A DNA stretch of 5,737 nucleotides. Source: Anaerolineales bacterium. GTDB lineage: Bacteria; Chloroflexota; Anaerolineae; Anaerolineales; E44-bin32. The first letter of the stretch is position 1. Every line of letters begins with the position of its first letter. The notes under the pieces were generated by a model. The model saw nothing but the letters and a program-made list of their open reading frames with translations. It did no database searches and had not been told where the DNA came from. Below, piece after piece: positions 1 through 5,737 of this stretch. The stretch is from NCBI GenBank assembly GCA_030606845.1, contig JAUWFP010000154.1, positions 1-5,737 on the forward strand, given 5' to 3'. Position numbers and translations under genes: made by a program.

Positions 1-1209
1 GCCGATTGCGCCCAAGCGGACGCTATCCTGGGCTTCAATTGCCGGCTCTCTGAATTCCACCTTACGCTGCGTTGACACGATCCCGGCCTGCTCTTTGGGG
101 TAGGTCAGTAAGACTCCGAGAGCTGGCTCCCCCTTGCTGTCCGAAATTAAATCATAGGCTTCGATGGCGCGCTCAATAGGGAAGCGGTGTGTTAGCAGCC
201 GTTGGGTTTCAATTTTTCCTTCTTCGAGGAGTTCCAAAAACGCTTCTAAATTGCGGCCTTCGGTCCAACGCACATACCCTCGCGGGTAGTCCACGCCGGC
301 CTCCTCGTAGAGGGGGTCATAGCGCCCGGGGCCATAGGAGCGCGAAATAACAAAGCGCAGCTCCTTCATGTAATAGGGTTTTCGCGGCAGCTCAGTTCCA
401 ACAGCGCCGGTTGCTACCACAATTCCCCGATCTCTCGCCAGAGCACCAGCGAGCTGGACGGTGTCATGCGAGGGCGTGTCGGCGCAAATCTGAATCAGGT
501 CAAATCCGGTCCCCCCGGTGAACGCCGGCCCTTCGGTTTCGGCAGCATCCCGGTTGACAGCTTCAATTCCCAGTTCTTTGGCTAATTTCACCCGCTCGGC
601 GTTTGTGTCGATGCCAAAAACAGCACAACCCGCCGCTTGAGCGATTTTTGCGGCTAAAAGGCCTAATAACCCGAGACCGATTACCGCTACACGATCACCT
701 AGCTGAGGTTCTCCCAGCCGGAACCCGTGAAGGGCGATGGCTCCTAGTGTGGCGAATGCGCCCGATTCAAAGTCCACCCCCGCGGGGAGTTTTGCGATCA
801 GATTCTGGGGAACAACGGCATATTCGGCATGCACCGCATAACCGCCGCCCGCACAAGCAACCCGGTCACCCACTTTAAAACCAGACAACCCATCCCCTAC
901 CGCTTCGATCACCCCGGCAGAGGAGTATCCCAACGGGAGCGGCTGATCCAGCCGATTCTGGACTGCATCGAACGTTGTGAGCAGGCCTTCACGGCGCGCT
1001 TTCTCTATCACTTGCCGGACGAGATCTGGGCGTGAGCGCGCTTTCCCGAGGAGCGTCTTTCCAGCGAACTCGACAAGCGCTCGCTCCGTGCCCACGGACA
1101 CGAGTGAGGCGACAGTGCGGACAAGCGCTGTGCCCGGCATAACCTGCGGCACAGGCACTTCTAAAACGCTCGTCTTACCCTTGCGAACATCCTGCACAAC
1201 TTGTTTCAT
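1..1209 (-). CDS. Bi-domain oxidoreductase (zinc-less MDR dehydrogenase + Gfo/Idh), 3'-truncated by window edge
   Basis: This open frame of 403 codons has no stop before the window edge, so the C-terminal part is missing. Residues 1-370 form a medium-chain dehydrogenase-like unit: a GroES-like lobe, then a Rossmann fold with VIGLGLLG at 176-183 (GxGxxG) and an acidic Asp201 after the second strand, which suggests NAD(H). The usual catalytic zinc ligands are absent: the normal CGTD motif reads SVGTE (38-42), GHE is replaced by GYSSAG (94-99), and there is no structural-zinc cysteine cluster. After a linker, VRLGAIG (397-403) looks like the first strand and the start of a second GxGxxG of a Gfo/Idh/MocA domain, cut by the edge. 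Such fused proteins of roughly 700 residues are known from polysaccharide clusters; their reaction is, to my knowledge, not established. An alternative ATG lies one codon upstream (1212). I prefer 1209 because AGAG then sits 5 nt upstream and MKQVVQ is the usual family start. Confidence 0.9.
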   Translation of the reverse strand, partial: MKQVVQDVRKGKTSVLEVPVPQVMPGTALVRTVASLVSVGTERALVEFAGKTLLGKARSRPDLVRQVIEKARREGLLTTFDAVQNRLDQPLPLGYSSAGVIEAVGDGLSGFKVGDRVACAGGGYAVHAEYAVVPQNLIAKLPAGVDFESGAFATLGAIALHGFRLGEPQLGDRVAVIGLGLLGLLAAKIAQAAGCAVFGIDTNAERVKLAKELGIEAVNRDAAETEGPAFTGGTGFDLIQICADTPSHDTVQLAGALARDRGIVVATGAVGTELPRKPYYMKELRFVISRSYGPGRYDPLYEEAGVDYPRGYVRWTEGRNLEAFLELLEEGKIETQRLLTHRFPIERAIEAYDLISDSKGEPALGVLLTYPKEQAGIVSTQRKVEFREPAIEAQDSVRLGAIG

Positions 1210-1212
1210 CAT

Positions 1213-1381
1213 ATCTCTGGCGTGATAGGCACAATTGCTCGATTTATATTAAGGCTGTTCGTATCAACGCTCGGCGCGATTATAGCACTACGACTGGGCT
1301 CAACGCACGCTTATGCGCAGCAAAAAAACACTATGTGCGCAGATTCTCGATTATTTTACCCCTATGAATTTCCACTGTTTA
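1213..1381. other. Intergenic region between third glycosyltransferase and oxidoreductase
   Basis: These 169 nt are more AT-rich than the flanking genes. On the minus strand they contain a run of seven T (1322-1328), two copies of the self-complementary TGCGCA around it, and the extended -10 candidate described separately. The T run is preceded only by a four-pair stem (GCAC/GTGT including one wobble), too weak to call a terminator. No convincing small open frame with a ribosome binding site was found. Confidence 0.5.
1279..1287 (-). promoter_or_regulatory. Candidate extended -10 promoter for the oxidoreductase gene
   Basis: Read on the minus strand, the sequence is TGCTATAAT: a perfect -10 hexamer (1279-1284) preceded by the TGn extension (1285-1287). 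No good -35 lies at 16-18 nt (TGCGTT at the 17-nt position), which is tolerable for extended -10 promoters. Transcription would begin near 1272, giving a leader of about 60 nt before the ATG at 1209. The match is seen directly; promoter function is inferred and assumes a sigma-70-type consensus in this organism. Confidence 0.45.
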
Positions 1382-2635
1382 TCATTCTTGCTGGTGAAAC
1401 TCCCCCTCGCCTTCCCCACTGGAAGTTTTCGCCCTCTCAACTACATCTTTGTAAAATCGCTCTGCGGAAATCGCCACTCGCTCGCGGTCAGCGCGCTCAT
1501 CGATCAGATCCTGGTTGATCTTGCTAGCTTGTTCACGAAGCTCCGCGCTCGAGAGCGCGCGCGACGTCGCCTGGGCCAGCCCCTCCGCATCGTCAGGGTC
1601 TATGAGCAGGCCGTTTTCGCCGTCGGCAACCCACTCCCGCAGCGATTCAAGATCCCCCACCACTGGGAAACAGCCGCAGGCGATCGCCTCAAGGAATGTG
1701 TTCGGCGTTCCATCGTGTTCGCTTGGCGAAACCATCACTTTCGACAGCCGATAAACCATCGCCATTTCACGCTGCGAGAGCTTCGGCAGCAGACGGACAC
1801 TATGCTCAATCTTTAATTGAGCAATCCAGCGGATGGCTTCCTCATTACCCGCCATCGCCGGGCATAGAAATATCGCCCCTGGAATCCTTTCGAGGACGCC
1901 GGGGATAGATCGGAAGAAGGTGTCGTTGCGAACGTAAGCTCGGAATCCGCGCGGGTTCACAACGATAGGACTATCCGCAGGAAGGTCTTCAAGGTGCTTT
2001 CTCACTTCGGGTCGGAATGTCTCCATTTCAGGGAGGGTGGGCTTGAATAAGTCCCGCACAACGCCACCGCCGCCAGGTAGTACAACAGTTGGGCGATCTA
2101 GCTGAAAACCCCAATCTGCAGCCAGGCGGATATCCCGTTTGCAGTCCGCGTGCAGAGCGTCAGCACGGCTCAGAGCCTGGCGCGTGTGATATTTCATGCC
2201 CGGCGAGGAACGAGCGTGCAGGGTGAAATCATTGCCCCACACCGAGACGACCAGTGGTACCTGGAGTTGCGCTGACGCCCCCAACATCCCCTCGAAGGGG
2301 ATGCGTAGCGAATGGACAAGGTCTACTTCGAGCGTCTCTAGGATTTTGCGCACAGTCCCGGCTGCACGCGGGAGTGTAAATGGGCCAAGCCAATGGCGAA
2401 TAACCGACCGCAGTCCGATCCCCTGCGTGCCGCCCGGTGTATGGAACTCGCCTCTTTCTCCCTGCTTGCCCATGCCGCTAAATCCGACGGGGATAAAGTG
2501 CAGCGACGCGATCCCGGGAATAGGTACACAGCGAAAGGTGCTGAGTAGATGCACCTCGTGCCCCCGCTCTGTGAGCAGCGAAATCCACCCTTGCGCAATC
2601 GGGCTTCGCCCATCGGCGATGAATGCCAGCCTCAT
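1382..2635 (-). CDS. GT4-family glycosyltransferase (third in the series)
   Basis: A 417-residue GT-B fold glycosyltransferase, probably transferring a sugar from a nucleotide donor to a membrane-anchored or soluble acceptor at the cytoplasmic membrane; donor and acceptor are unknown. The N-terminal lobe begins MRLAFIADGRSP, with LVHSLRIPFEG (106-116) and SVWGNDFTLHA (131-141) as characteristic acceptor-lobe motifs. The donor lobe starts near NPRGFRAYVRND (227-238) and contains SPSEHDGTPNTFLEAIACG (303-321), where Asp308 takes the place of the first Glu in the GT4 E-x7-E pair and Glu316 is the second, then NGLLIDPDDAEGL (341-353). The C-terminus ends in a hydrophilic Gly/Glu/Ser tail (404-417). 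A strong GGAGG lies 8 nt before the ATG, inside the last codons of the upstream gene, and only 3 nt separate the two genes, so translation is probably coupled. The family call is secure, the specificity is not. Confidence 0.92.
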   Translation of the reverse strand: MRLAFIADGRSPIAQGWISLLTERGHEVHLLSTFRCVPIPGIASLHFIPVGFSGMGKQGERGEFHTPGGTQGIGLRSVIRHWLGPFTLPRAAGTVRKILETLEVDLVHSLRIPFEGMLGASAQLQVPLVVSVWGNDFTLHARSSPGMKYHTRQALSRADALHADCKRDIRLAADWGFQLDRPTVVLPGGGGVVRDLFKPTLPEMETFRPEVRKHLEDLPADSPIVVNPRGFRAYVRNDTFFRSIPGVLERIPGAIFLCPAMAGNEEAIRWIAQLKIEHSVRLLPKLSQREMAMVYRLSKVMVSPSEHDGTPNTFLEAIACGCFPVVGDLESLREWVADGENGLLIDPDDAEGLAQATSRALSSAELREQASKINQDLIDERADRERVAISAERFYKDVVERAKTSSGEGEGEFHQQE

Positions 2636-2638
2636 CCC

Positions 2639-3742
2639 CTATCCCTCCATCACCGTATGCAGCACCGAGATAAAGATCTCTGTCATCCGCTCGATGTTGA
2701 ATTGCTCTACGGCCATGTTGAAGGAGTTCTCTCCCATCTTAACCAGCCGGCGCGGATGGCGCAGAGCTTCGTGTAGAGCTGCGGTCAACCCATCCAGATC
2801 GCCAGGCTGGACCAACCAACCATTTCCCCCGGAGACCAGGTCTCTCTGCGTTCCATCTCCTTCAGCGACGATGACCGGCAGCGCTGCCGCCATCGCCTCT
2901 TGTACAGCCAATCCCCCCGGCCCGGGAAGAACGCAGATGTCTGCATACGCAAAATATTGATCGAGGTCCGAGCCGAACTTGGGTCCGACGAATTGAGCGC
3001 TTGGGTAAACCTGGCGGGCAATTTCTTCCAATTCATCGCGCACCGGACCGTCCCCCACAATAATCACTTCCGGCGTTGATTCCAACCTGGCGCATGCCTG
3101 CAAAAGCAAATCGACACGCTTTCTGCGCTGCAGCCGCCCGACAAAAAGTACCCGCCCCGGGCGTTTCTTTGCGGGTTCGTGCCTTATCGCGGTCCTCGGA
3201 GGCGGAACAACGGCATTGGGAGCAACGAATATGCGCTCGGACCGATATCCAAGCTCGGTATATTCATCTGCACCCTTTGTGCTGTAGGCAATAAGCGCGT
3301 CGAATCCGTCCAGAAATCTTTGGCGATAGCCCTGCCGATAACCCGCGCTGCGCCCTTCCACCGCCGGCGCACCTAAACCCCAGCCCACAACCGGTCGGTC
3401 GTTGGAATGCATCCAATCTACCGCCCGACGGTTTGAGAGATAGCGAGGATTCGCCTCCATGATTAGGGCATCCGGATTGGTTTTCTGAAGCCAGCGTTTC
3501 AGACCGCGTTGATAGCAAAGATACAGCGAGCCTCGTAGTAGGTGGACATTGTCACCCTTTTCCCATTGGGCGACTGCGAGATCTCCCGCAGTTTTAATGG
3601 ATTCCTCCGGGCGAGGCTCCCCAGTGAAGACGCTCAAGCCTCCCTCGCATGCGCCCGCCAGGTGATCGAAGAATGGTTGGCGGTACGCTGGTAGCACTCT
3701 CTGCTGCAGCGCTAGTTTCCCTTTGAAAATCAATTTACTCAT
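2639..3742 (-). CDS. GT4-family glycosyltransferase (second in the series)
   Basis: A 367-residue GT-B glycosyltransferase. The N-terminal lobe starts with LALQQRVLPAYRQPFFDHLA (10-29), typical of a GT4 subgroup in polysaccharide loci. The donor lobe has RVLFVGRLQRRKRVDLLLQA (197-216), with the Arg and Lys that contact donor phosphates in this family, then IIVGDGP (227-233) and LPGPGGLAVQEAMAAALPVI (272-291). Glu282 corresponds to the second Glu of the E-x7-E pair; the first position is Gly274. AEGDGTQRDLV (293-303) and NGWLVQPGDLDGL (307-319) follow the usual pattern. It probably adds one sugar of the repeat unit; substrate unknown. The start is supported by conserved N-terminal sequence; its ribosome site is weak (AAGAGA about 10 nt upstream). 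It lies 264 nt after the previous gene, so it may have its own promoter. Confidence 0.93.
   Translation of the reverse strand: MSKLIFKGKLALQQRVLPAYRQPFFDHLAGACEGGLSVFTGEPRPEESIKTAGDLAVAQWEKGDNVHLLRGSLYLCYQRGLKRWLQKTNPDALIMEANPRYLSNRRAVDWMHSNDRPVVGWGLGAPAVEGRSAGYRQGYRQRFLDGFDALIAYSTKGADEYTELGYRSERIFVAPNAVVPPPRTAIRHEPAKKRPGRVLFVGRLQRRKRVDLLLQACARLESTPEVIIVGDGPVRDELEEIARQVYPSAQFVGPKFGSDLDQYFAYADICVLPGPGGLAVQEAMAAALPVIVAEGDGTQRDLVSGGNGWLVQPGDLDGLTAALHEALRHPRRLVKMGENSFNMAVEQFNIERMTEIFISVLHTVMEG
2644..2648 (-). promoter_or_regulatory. Ribosome binding site embedded in the end of the upstream gene
   Basis: GGAGG on the minus strand, 8 nt before the ATG at 2635, overlaps the last sense codons (Glu-Gly) of the second glycosyltransferase. 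This fixes the start of the third glycosyltransferase and implies translational coupling across the TAG stop at 2639-2641. Confidence 0.75.
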
Positions 3743-3777
3743 GGCTCAGCGATTCTCTTCGCTATCCTTGCACACCG

Positions 3778-3805
3778 GCTATATTCTCGAACACCTTCAA
3801 TTCAA
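3778..3805 (-). promoter_or_regulatory. Candidate sigma-70-type promoter upstream of second glycosyltransferase
   Basis: On the minus strand TTGAAT (3800-3805) and TATAGC (3778-3783) are separated by 16 nt; each matches 4 of 6 consensus bases. Transcription would start about 30 nt before the ATG at 3742. The -35 lies inside an imperfect dyad, ACCTTCAATTCAAGGT on the plus strand (3793-3808, 14 of 16 positions symmetric). This is a plausible but weak match. Confidence 0.3.
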
Positions 3806-3833
3806 GGTACTTCTCAAGCCCTTTTCGCGACAT

Positions 3834-3957
3834 TGTCATTATGAGAAGCCCTTGGACAGGCTCAGGATAAACTCCGCTGAAAAGAATGTCCCCCCACTAT
3901 ATTGATCTCACAGACATAAACGAGATTCTTCGCTCCCTGTGGTCGCTCAGAATGACA
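3834..3957. repeat. Mosaic dispersed intergenic repeat (CHSER / FDRLR type) with inverted ends
   Basis: This 124-bp segment is bounded by TGTCATTATGAG (3834-3845) and CTCAGAATGACA (3946-3957), which are inverted copies with 11 of 12 bases matching. The right part (3923-3957), read on the minus strand, encodes the well-known spurious peptide pattern CHSERPQGAKNL. The left part (about 3849-3881) carries the GGACAGGCTCAGGAT core that yields spurious PLDRLR-type peptides. Both patterns occur as short dispersed repeats in many environmental bacterial genomes (from memory, not searched). No transposase or clear target-site duplication is present, so at most it is a non-autonomous, MITE-like or REP-like unit. 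Its inverted ends could pair in the transcript between the two glycosyltransferase genes. Confidence 0.65.
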
Positions 3958-4006
3958 TACCCGAGTCGTCACACTTTCATTACGTATAAGCCCACGAAGC
4001 GCATTG

Positions 4007-5068
4007 TTATAACCACCCGAACGCCTCCAGGTACCCATCGACCATCTTATCCAGGCCAAGATTCGCCTCTGCATAGGATCGGGCGCCCGCTCGATACCGC
4101 CCCTGGTCCTCGAGCACACTCACCGACGCCTGTGCCAGGGATGAAAAATCCGGGGGGTCAAGCTGCCAGGACTCTCCGCCATAATCGACAATGGCCCCCG
4201 CCTCGGCGCCCACCAACTCTTTCAGCGCACCGGTGTCGAAGGCGGCGACGGGCAAGCCGCAGCCCAGGGCCTCGATCACGGCATTTGGACAGGCCGGATG
4301 GATGTCGGCGGCGAATAGTAGATGCGCAGAGCGATCCATAATTGGAATCTGATCCGGCGGGACCAATCCCGGCCAAAGAATGGGAATCTCCGCTGTTCGT
4401 TGCACCCACTCCCGGACTGCTGGCGGCACCTGTCCCACAATCATCAACTCGATCGATAACGTCGTTCTCCTGGCGATTTGCGCCGCCAGGTTGATGGCGT
4501 GTTCTACGCCAAGTTCATATCCACCCCCCAATCGCCCTTCAACGACGAGTATTCTATAGCGATCGTCTGGGCGGTCGTGAGGACCATCCGGTGAATACAG
4601 ATTTAGATCCACACCATTATGGACCACCCAATACGGCTTCGTGACCGGCCCATAAACCCTGTCCCACCAATCACGCACAAACTCACTTTGATAAATCACA
4701 CCCGTGGCGATACGCTTGCGAATGAAGGAGAGCAGCACATTCGCCGCCTCTGAGCGCAGATAATGACGGGTTCCCGTGCGTCGCTTGCGGTGAATCCAAT
4801 TCATCCCGTCAAGCCGCTGAAGCACCGGCACCCCGCGGCGCCGTGCTCCCCAGAGGCCGCTCACTTTTCGTGTGCCGCCCACGATGAGCACACCATCATA
4901 GGGTTCATCACTCAAATCGAAACAGACCGAGATCCTGCGCTCGCGGAGATTTTTGACGATTTTCGCCTGGAACGAGACCATCCCCCCCACACCGGACACC
5001 TGGGGAACGATGCACAGACGGGGGGAAGATCGATTTTCGCCTACAGATGCGGTACTTTGGGAGTCCAT
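4007..5068 (-). CDS. GT4-family glycosyltransferase (first in the series)
   Basis: A 353-residue GT-B glycosyltransferase. The N-terminal lobe begins at PRLCIVPQVSGVGGMVSFQ (16-34), whose GVGGM loop matches the glycine-rich first loop of GT4 enzymes, and includes VGGTR (63-67), QRLDGMNWIHR (84-94) and VIYQSEFVRDWW (124-135). The lobe junction shows WVVHNGVDLNLYSP (147-160). The donor lobe has ILVVEGRLGGGYELG (173-187) and HPACPNAVIEALGCGLPV (257-274), with Glu265 as the second residue of the E-x7-E pair and Pro258 at the first. The role is probably addition of a sugar to a growing lipid-linked glycan; donor and linkage are unknown. It lies 50 nt after the acetyltransferase and is likely co-transcribed. 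No good ribosome site precedes the ATG (only TTTTTAGATAA), so the exact start is less certain than the gene; conserved sequence begins about residue 16. Confidence 0.92.
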   Translation of the reverse strand: MDSQSTASVGENRSSPRLCIVPQVSGVGGMVSFQAKIVKNLRERRISVCFDLSDEPYDGVLIVGGTRKVSGLWGARRRGVPVLQRLDGMNWIHRKRRTGTRHYLRSEAANVLLSFIRKRIATGVIYQSEFVRDWWDRVYGPVTKPYWVVHNGVDLNLYSPDGPHDRPDDRYRILVVEGRLGGGYELGVEHAINLAAQIARRTTLSIELMIVGQVPPAVREWVQRTAEIPILWPGLVPPDQIPIMDRSAHLLFAADIHPACPNAVIEALGCGLPVAAFDTGALKELVGAEAGAIVDYGGESWQLDPPDFSSLAQASVSVLEDQGRYRAGARSYAEANLGLDKMVDGYLEAFGWL

Positions 5069-5118
5069 TTATCTAAAAACCGCCGGGGTCGTTTTTGCGT
5101 TTAAGGCCGGCGCTACCC
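5069..5118. other. Short spacer between acetyltransferase and first glycosyltransferase
   Basis: These 50 nt contain an AT-only style inverted pair, AAAAAC (5075-5080) and GTTTTT (5091-5096), around a GC-rich 10-nt loop. It is too weak to call a terminator. Nothing else stands out, and no ribosome site of normal strength lies before the downstream ATG. Confidence 0.4.
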
Positions 5119-5562
5119 TCACTCACGATGTCCAACTCGACGCGCGGGAACGCCGGCCCATATCTCACCCGGCTCTGTGGATTCGAGCAGGACAGCATTT
5201 GCGCCAACGATCGTTCCTTTCCCAATGCGTAAGTGACCTTCGCCTCCGAGAACCTTAGCTCCCGGCGAAAGGATCACTTCGTCTTCAACCAATATGCCCT
5301 TGAACGGCGAATCCTCAATGGGCAGGTGAATATCGGCGCGCCCCAAGGTCACTCCAGGGTATATCTTCACCCCATCACCTATCGTCGTGTTGGGGTGGAT
5401 GACGACACCAAATCCCCCGTGCACCAGGGTGAAGTCCTTCCCGAATTCAACCGATCGCGGGATCTCGACACCCATCAGCTTCAAGAGATAGTACGCAAAC
5501 GCGCCGATGACCGGCACTTCACGGGCATATACAAGAGCGCTGTAAACATCTCGTCGCGCCAT
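5119..5562 (-). CDS. Left-handed beta-helix O-acetyltransferase, serine acetyltransferase-like
   Basis: A 147-residue hexapeptide-repeat acyltransferase, likely moving acetyl from acetyl-CoA to a hydroxyl on a sugar or nucleotide sugar in the cytoplasm. A short helical lead (1-30, including a hydrophobic stretch near 16-30) precedes the beta-helix: IHPNTTIGDGVKIYPGVTLG (55-74), then an extended loop (75-90), GILVEDEVILSPGAKVLGG (89-107), IGKGTIVGANAVLL (113-126) and the terminal AGVPARRVG (136-144) common to CysE relatives. His48 in LVHGGFGVV aligns with the catalytic His158 of E. coli CysE. The CysE Asp143 position is Glu33, and the long N-terminal CysE domain is missing, so cysteine synthesis is unlikely. 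An AGGGA site 5 nt before the ATG supports the start. It follows the epimerase gene by 103 nt. Confidence 0.88.
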   Translation of the reverse strand: MARRDVYSALVYAREVPVIGAFAYYLLKLMGVEIPRSVEFGKDFTLVHGGFGVVIHPNTTIGDGVKIYPGVTLGRADIHLPIEDSPFKGILVEDEVILSPGAKVLGGEGHLRIGKGTIVGANAVLLESTEPGEIWAGVPARRVGHRE

Positions 5563-5665
5563 AATTTTCCCTATTTAATACCTTCGAAGGTCAAGCCGAT
5601 CAGCTGAGACGCTGTCCTTCATTGAAAAACTCAGTGACAACCCATCACCCCTCGATGCCTCAGCA
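5563..5665. other. Leader between epimerase and acetyltransferase genes
   Basis: These 103 nt include the acetyltransferase ribosome site (AGGGA, 5568-5572) and a perfect 12-bp palindrome, ACCTTCGAAGGT (5580-5591), just upstream of it. No convincing -35/-10 pair or terminator is visible, so read-through from the epimerase gene is the simplest reading. Confidence 0.4.
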
Positions 5666-5737
5666 CTAGGATGGATAGTCCAACAAAGCCTGGACGATTC
5701 TCTCCGCGGCATGGCCATCGCCGAACGGATTGACTGC
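5666..5737 (-). CDS. wecB: UDP-N-acetylglucosamine 2-epimerase, C-terminal 23 residues only
   Basis: Only the end of the gene is inside the window: 23 codons followed by TAG (5666-5668). The peptide contains NPFGDGHAAERIVQALL, matching the conserved C-terminal NPYGDGxAxxRI motif of non-hydrolysing UDP-GlcNAc 2-epimerases (WecB/MnaA family), which interconvert UDP-GlcNAc and UDP-ManNAc in the cytoplasm. The match is short but distinctive. A hydrolysing (NeuC-like) relative cannot be fully excluded. It is the most upstream visible gene of the minus-strand series and probably supplies ManNAc for the glycan. Confidence 0.8.
   Translation of the reverse strand, partial: AVNPFGDGHAAERIVQALLDYPS

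Larger units (their letters stand above)
3743..4006. other. Largest intergenic gap, between first and second glycosyltransferases
   Basis: These 264 nt hold, in transcription order, about 49 nt of unremarkable sequence after the TAA stop at 4007-4009, the 124-bp repeat element, and then about 90 nt with the weak promoter candidate leading to the ATG at 3742. Possible open frames across it are explained by the repeat and overlap the flanking genes; I call no gene here. Confidence 0.6.

Noticed and set aside
1319..1345. Possible rho-independent terminator with T7 run (minus strand, T run at 1322-1328)
   Set aside because: The only stem before the T run is about four pairs with a three-base loop and includes a wobble; too weak.
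603..1518. Several short plus-strand open frames at the left of the window
   Set aside because: They lie antisense to the oxidoreductase reading frame or its leader and encode low-complexity Arg/Pro/Ser-rich peptides without motifs.
2196..2960. Long plus-strand open frame (254 codons)
   Set aside because: It lies antisense to the end of one and start of another clear glycosyltransferase gene, its protein is rich in Ser/Pro/Arg with no recognisable motif, and it is explained by codon bias of the minus-strand genes.
3831..3960. Insertion sequence with target-site duplication at the repeat edges
   Set aside because: No transposase is present and the flanking bases do not form a convincing direct duplication.
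3862..4119. Minus-strand open frame of 85 codons and the overlapping plus-strand frame 3886-4341
   Set aside because: Their sequences include the spurious repeat-derived patterns CHSERPQGAKNL and ILRSLWSLRMT and then run into the glycosyltransferase gene in the wrong frame.
5075..5096. AAAAAC / GTTTTT inverted pair as a terminator
   Set aside because: The stem is almost wholly A-T with a GC-rich loop and no following T run of its own; the next gene starts immediately after, consistent with read-through.
1..5737. CRISPR array, tRNA, rRNA, toxin-antitoxin or phage-defence genes
   Set aside because: No regularly spaced repeats, no cloverleaf or conserved RNA sequence, and no such protein motifs were seen on either strand.

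Overview
The window is a piece of a bacterial surface- or exopolysaccharide biosynthesis locus. All genes lie on the minus strand and read from right to left. In transcription order they are: the last 23 codons of a UDP-GlcNAc 2-epimerase (wecB-like), a small left-handed beta-helix O-acetyltransferase related to serine acetyltransferases, three consecutive GT4-type (GT-B fold) glycosyltransferases, and the N-terminal half or slightly more of a bi-domain oxidoreductase. That last gene is a zinc-less MDR alcohol-dehydrogenase-like half followed by a Gfo/Idh/MocA half, and it runs off the left edge.

Pathway logic (inference): the epimerase supplies UDP-ManNAc; the glycosyltransferases build a repeat unit or glycolipid on the cytoplasmic face; the acetyltransferase decorates a sugar or nucleotide-sugar; the bi-domain oxidoreductase may modify a sugar. 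No transporter, polymerase, flippase or initiating sugar-phosphate transferase is visible, so the locus clearly continues on both sides.

Layout: 5666-5737 epimerase C-terminus; 5563-5665 short leader; 5119-5562 acetyltransferase; 5069-5118 short gap; 4007-5068 first glycosyltransferase; 3743-4006 the largest non-coding gap, holding a 124-bp dispersed-repeat element with inverted ends and then a candidate promoter; 2639-3742 second glycosyltransferase; a 3-nt gap; 1382-2635 third glycosyltransferase; 1213-1381 an AT-richer gap with an extended -10 promoter candidate; 1-1209 oxidoreductase. No RNA gene, CRISPR array, transposase or plus-strand gene could be supported.

Organism: a moderately GC-rich, probably uncultivated or environmental bacterium. 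The intergenic repeat belongs to types seen as spurious peptides such as CHSERxxxxxxL and FDRLR across many environmental genomes. The glycosyltransferase sequences resemble, from memory, those of Chloroflexota (Anaerolineae-like). This placement is weak and was not tested by any search. I do not see an undescribed system here. The items most worth a second look are the mosaic repeat, the bi-domain oxidoreductase and the divergent acetyltransferase.
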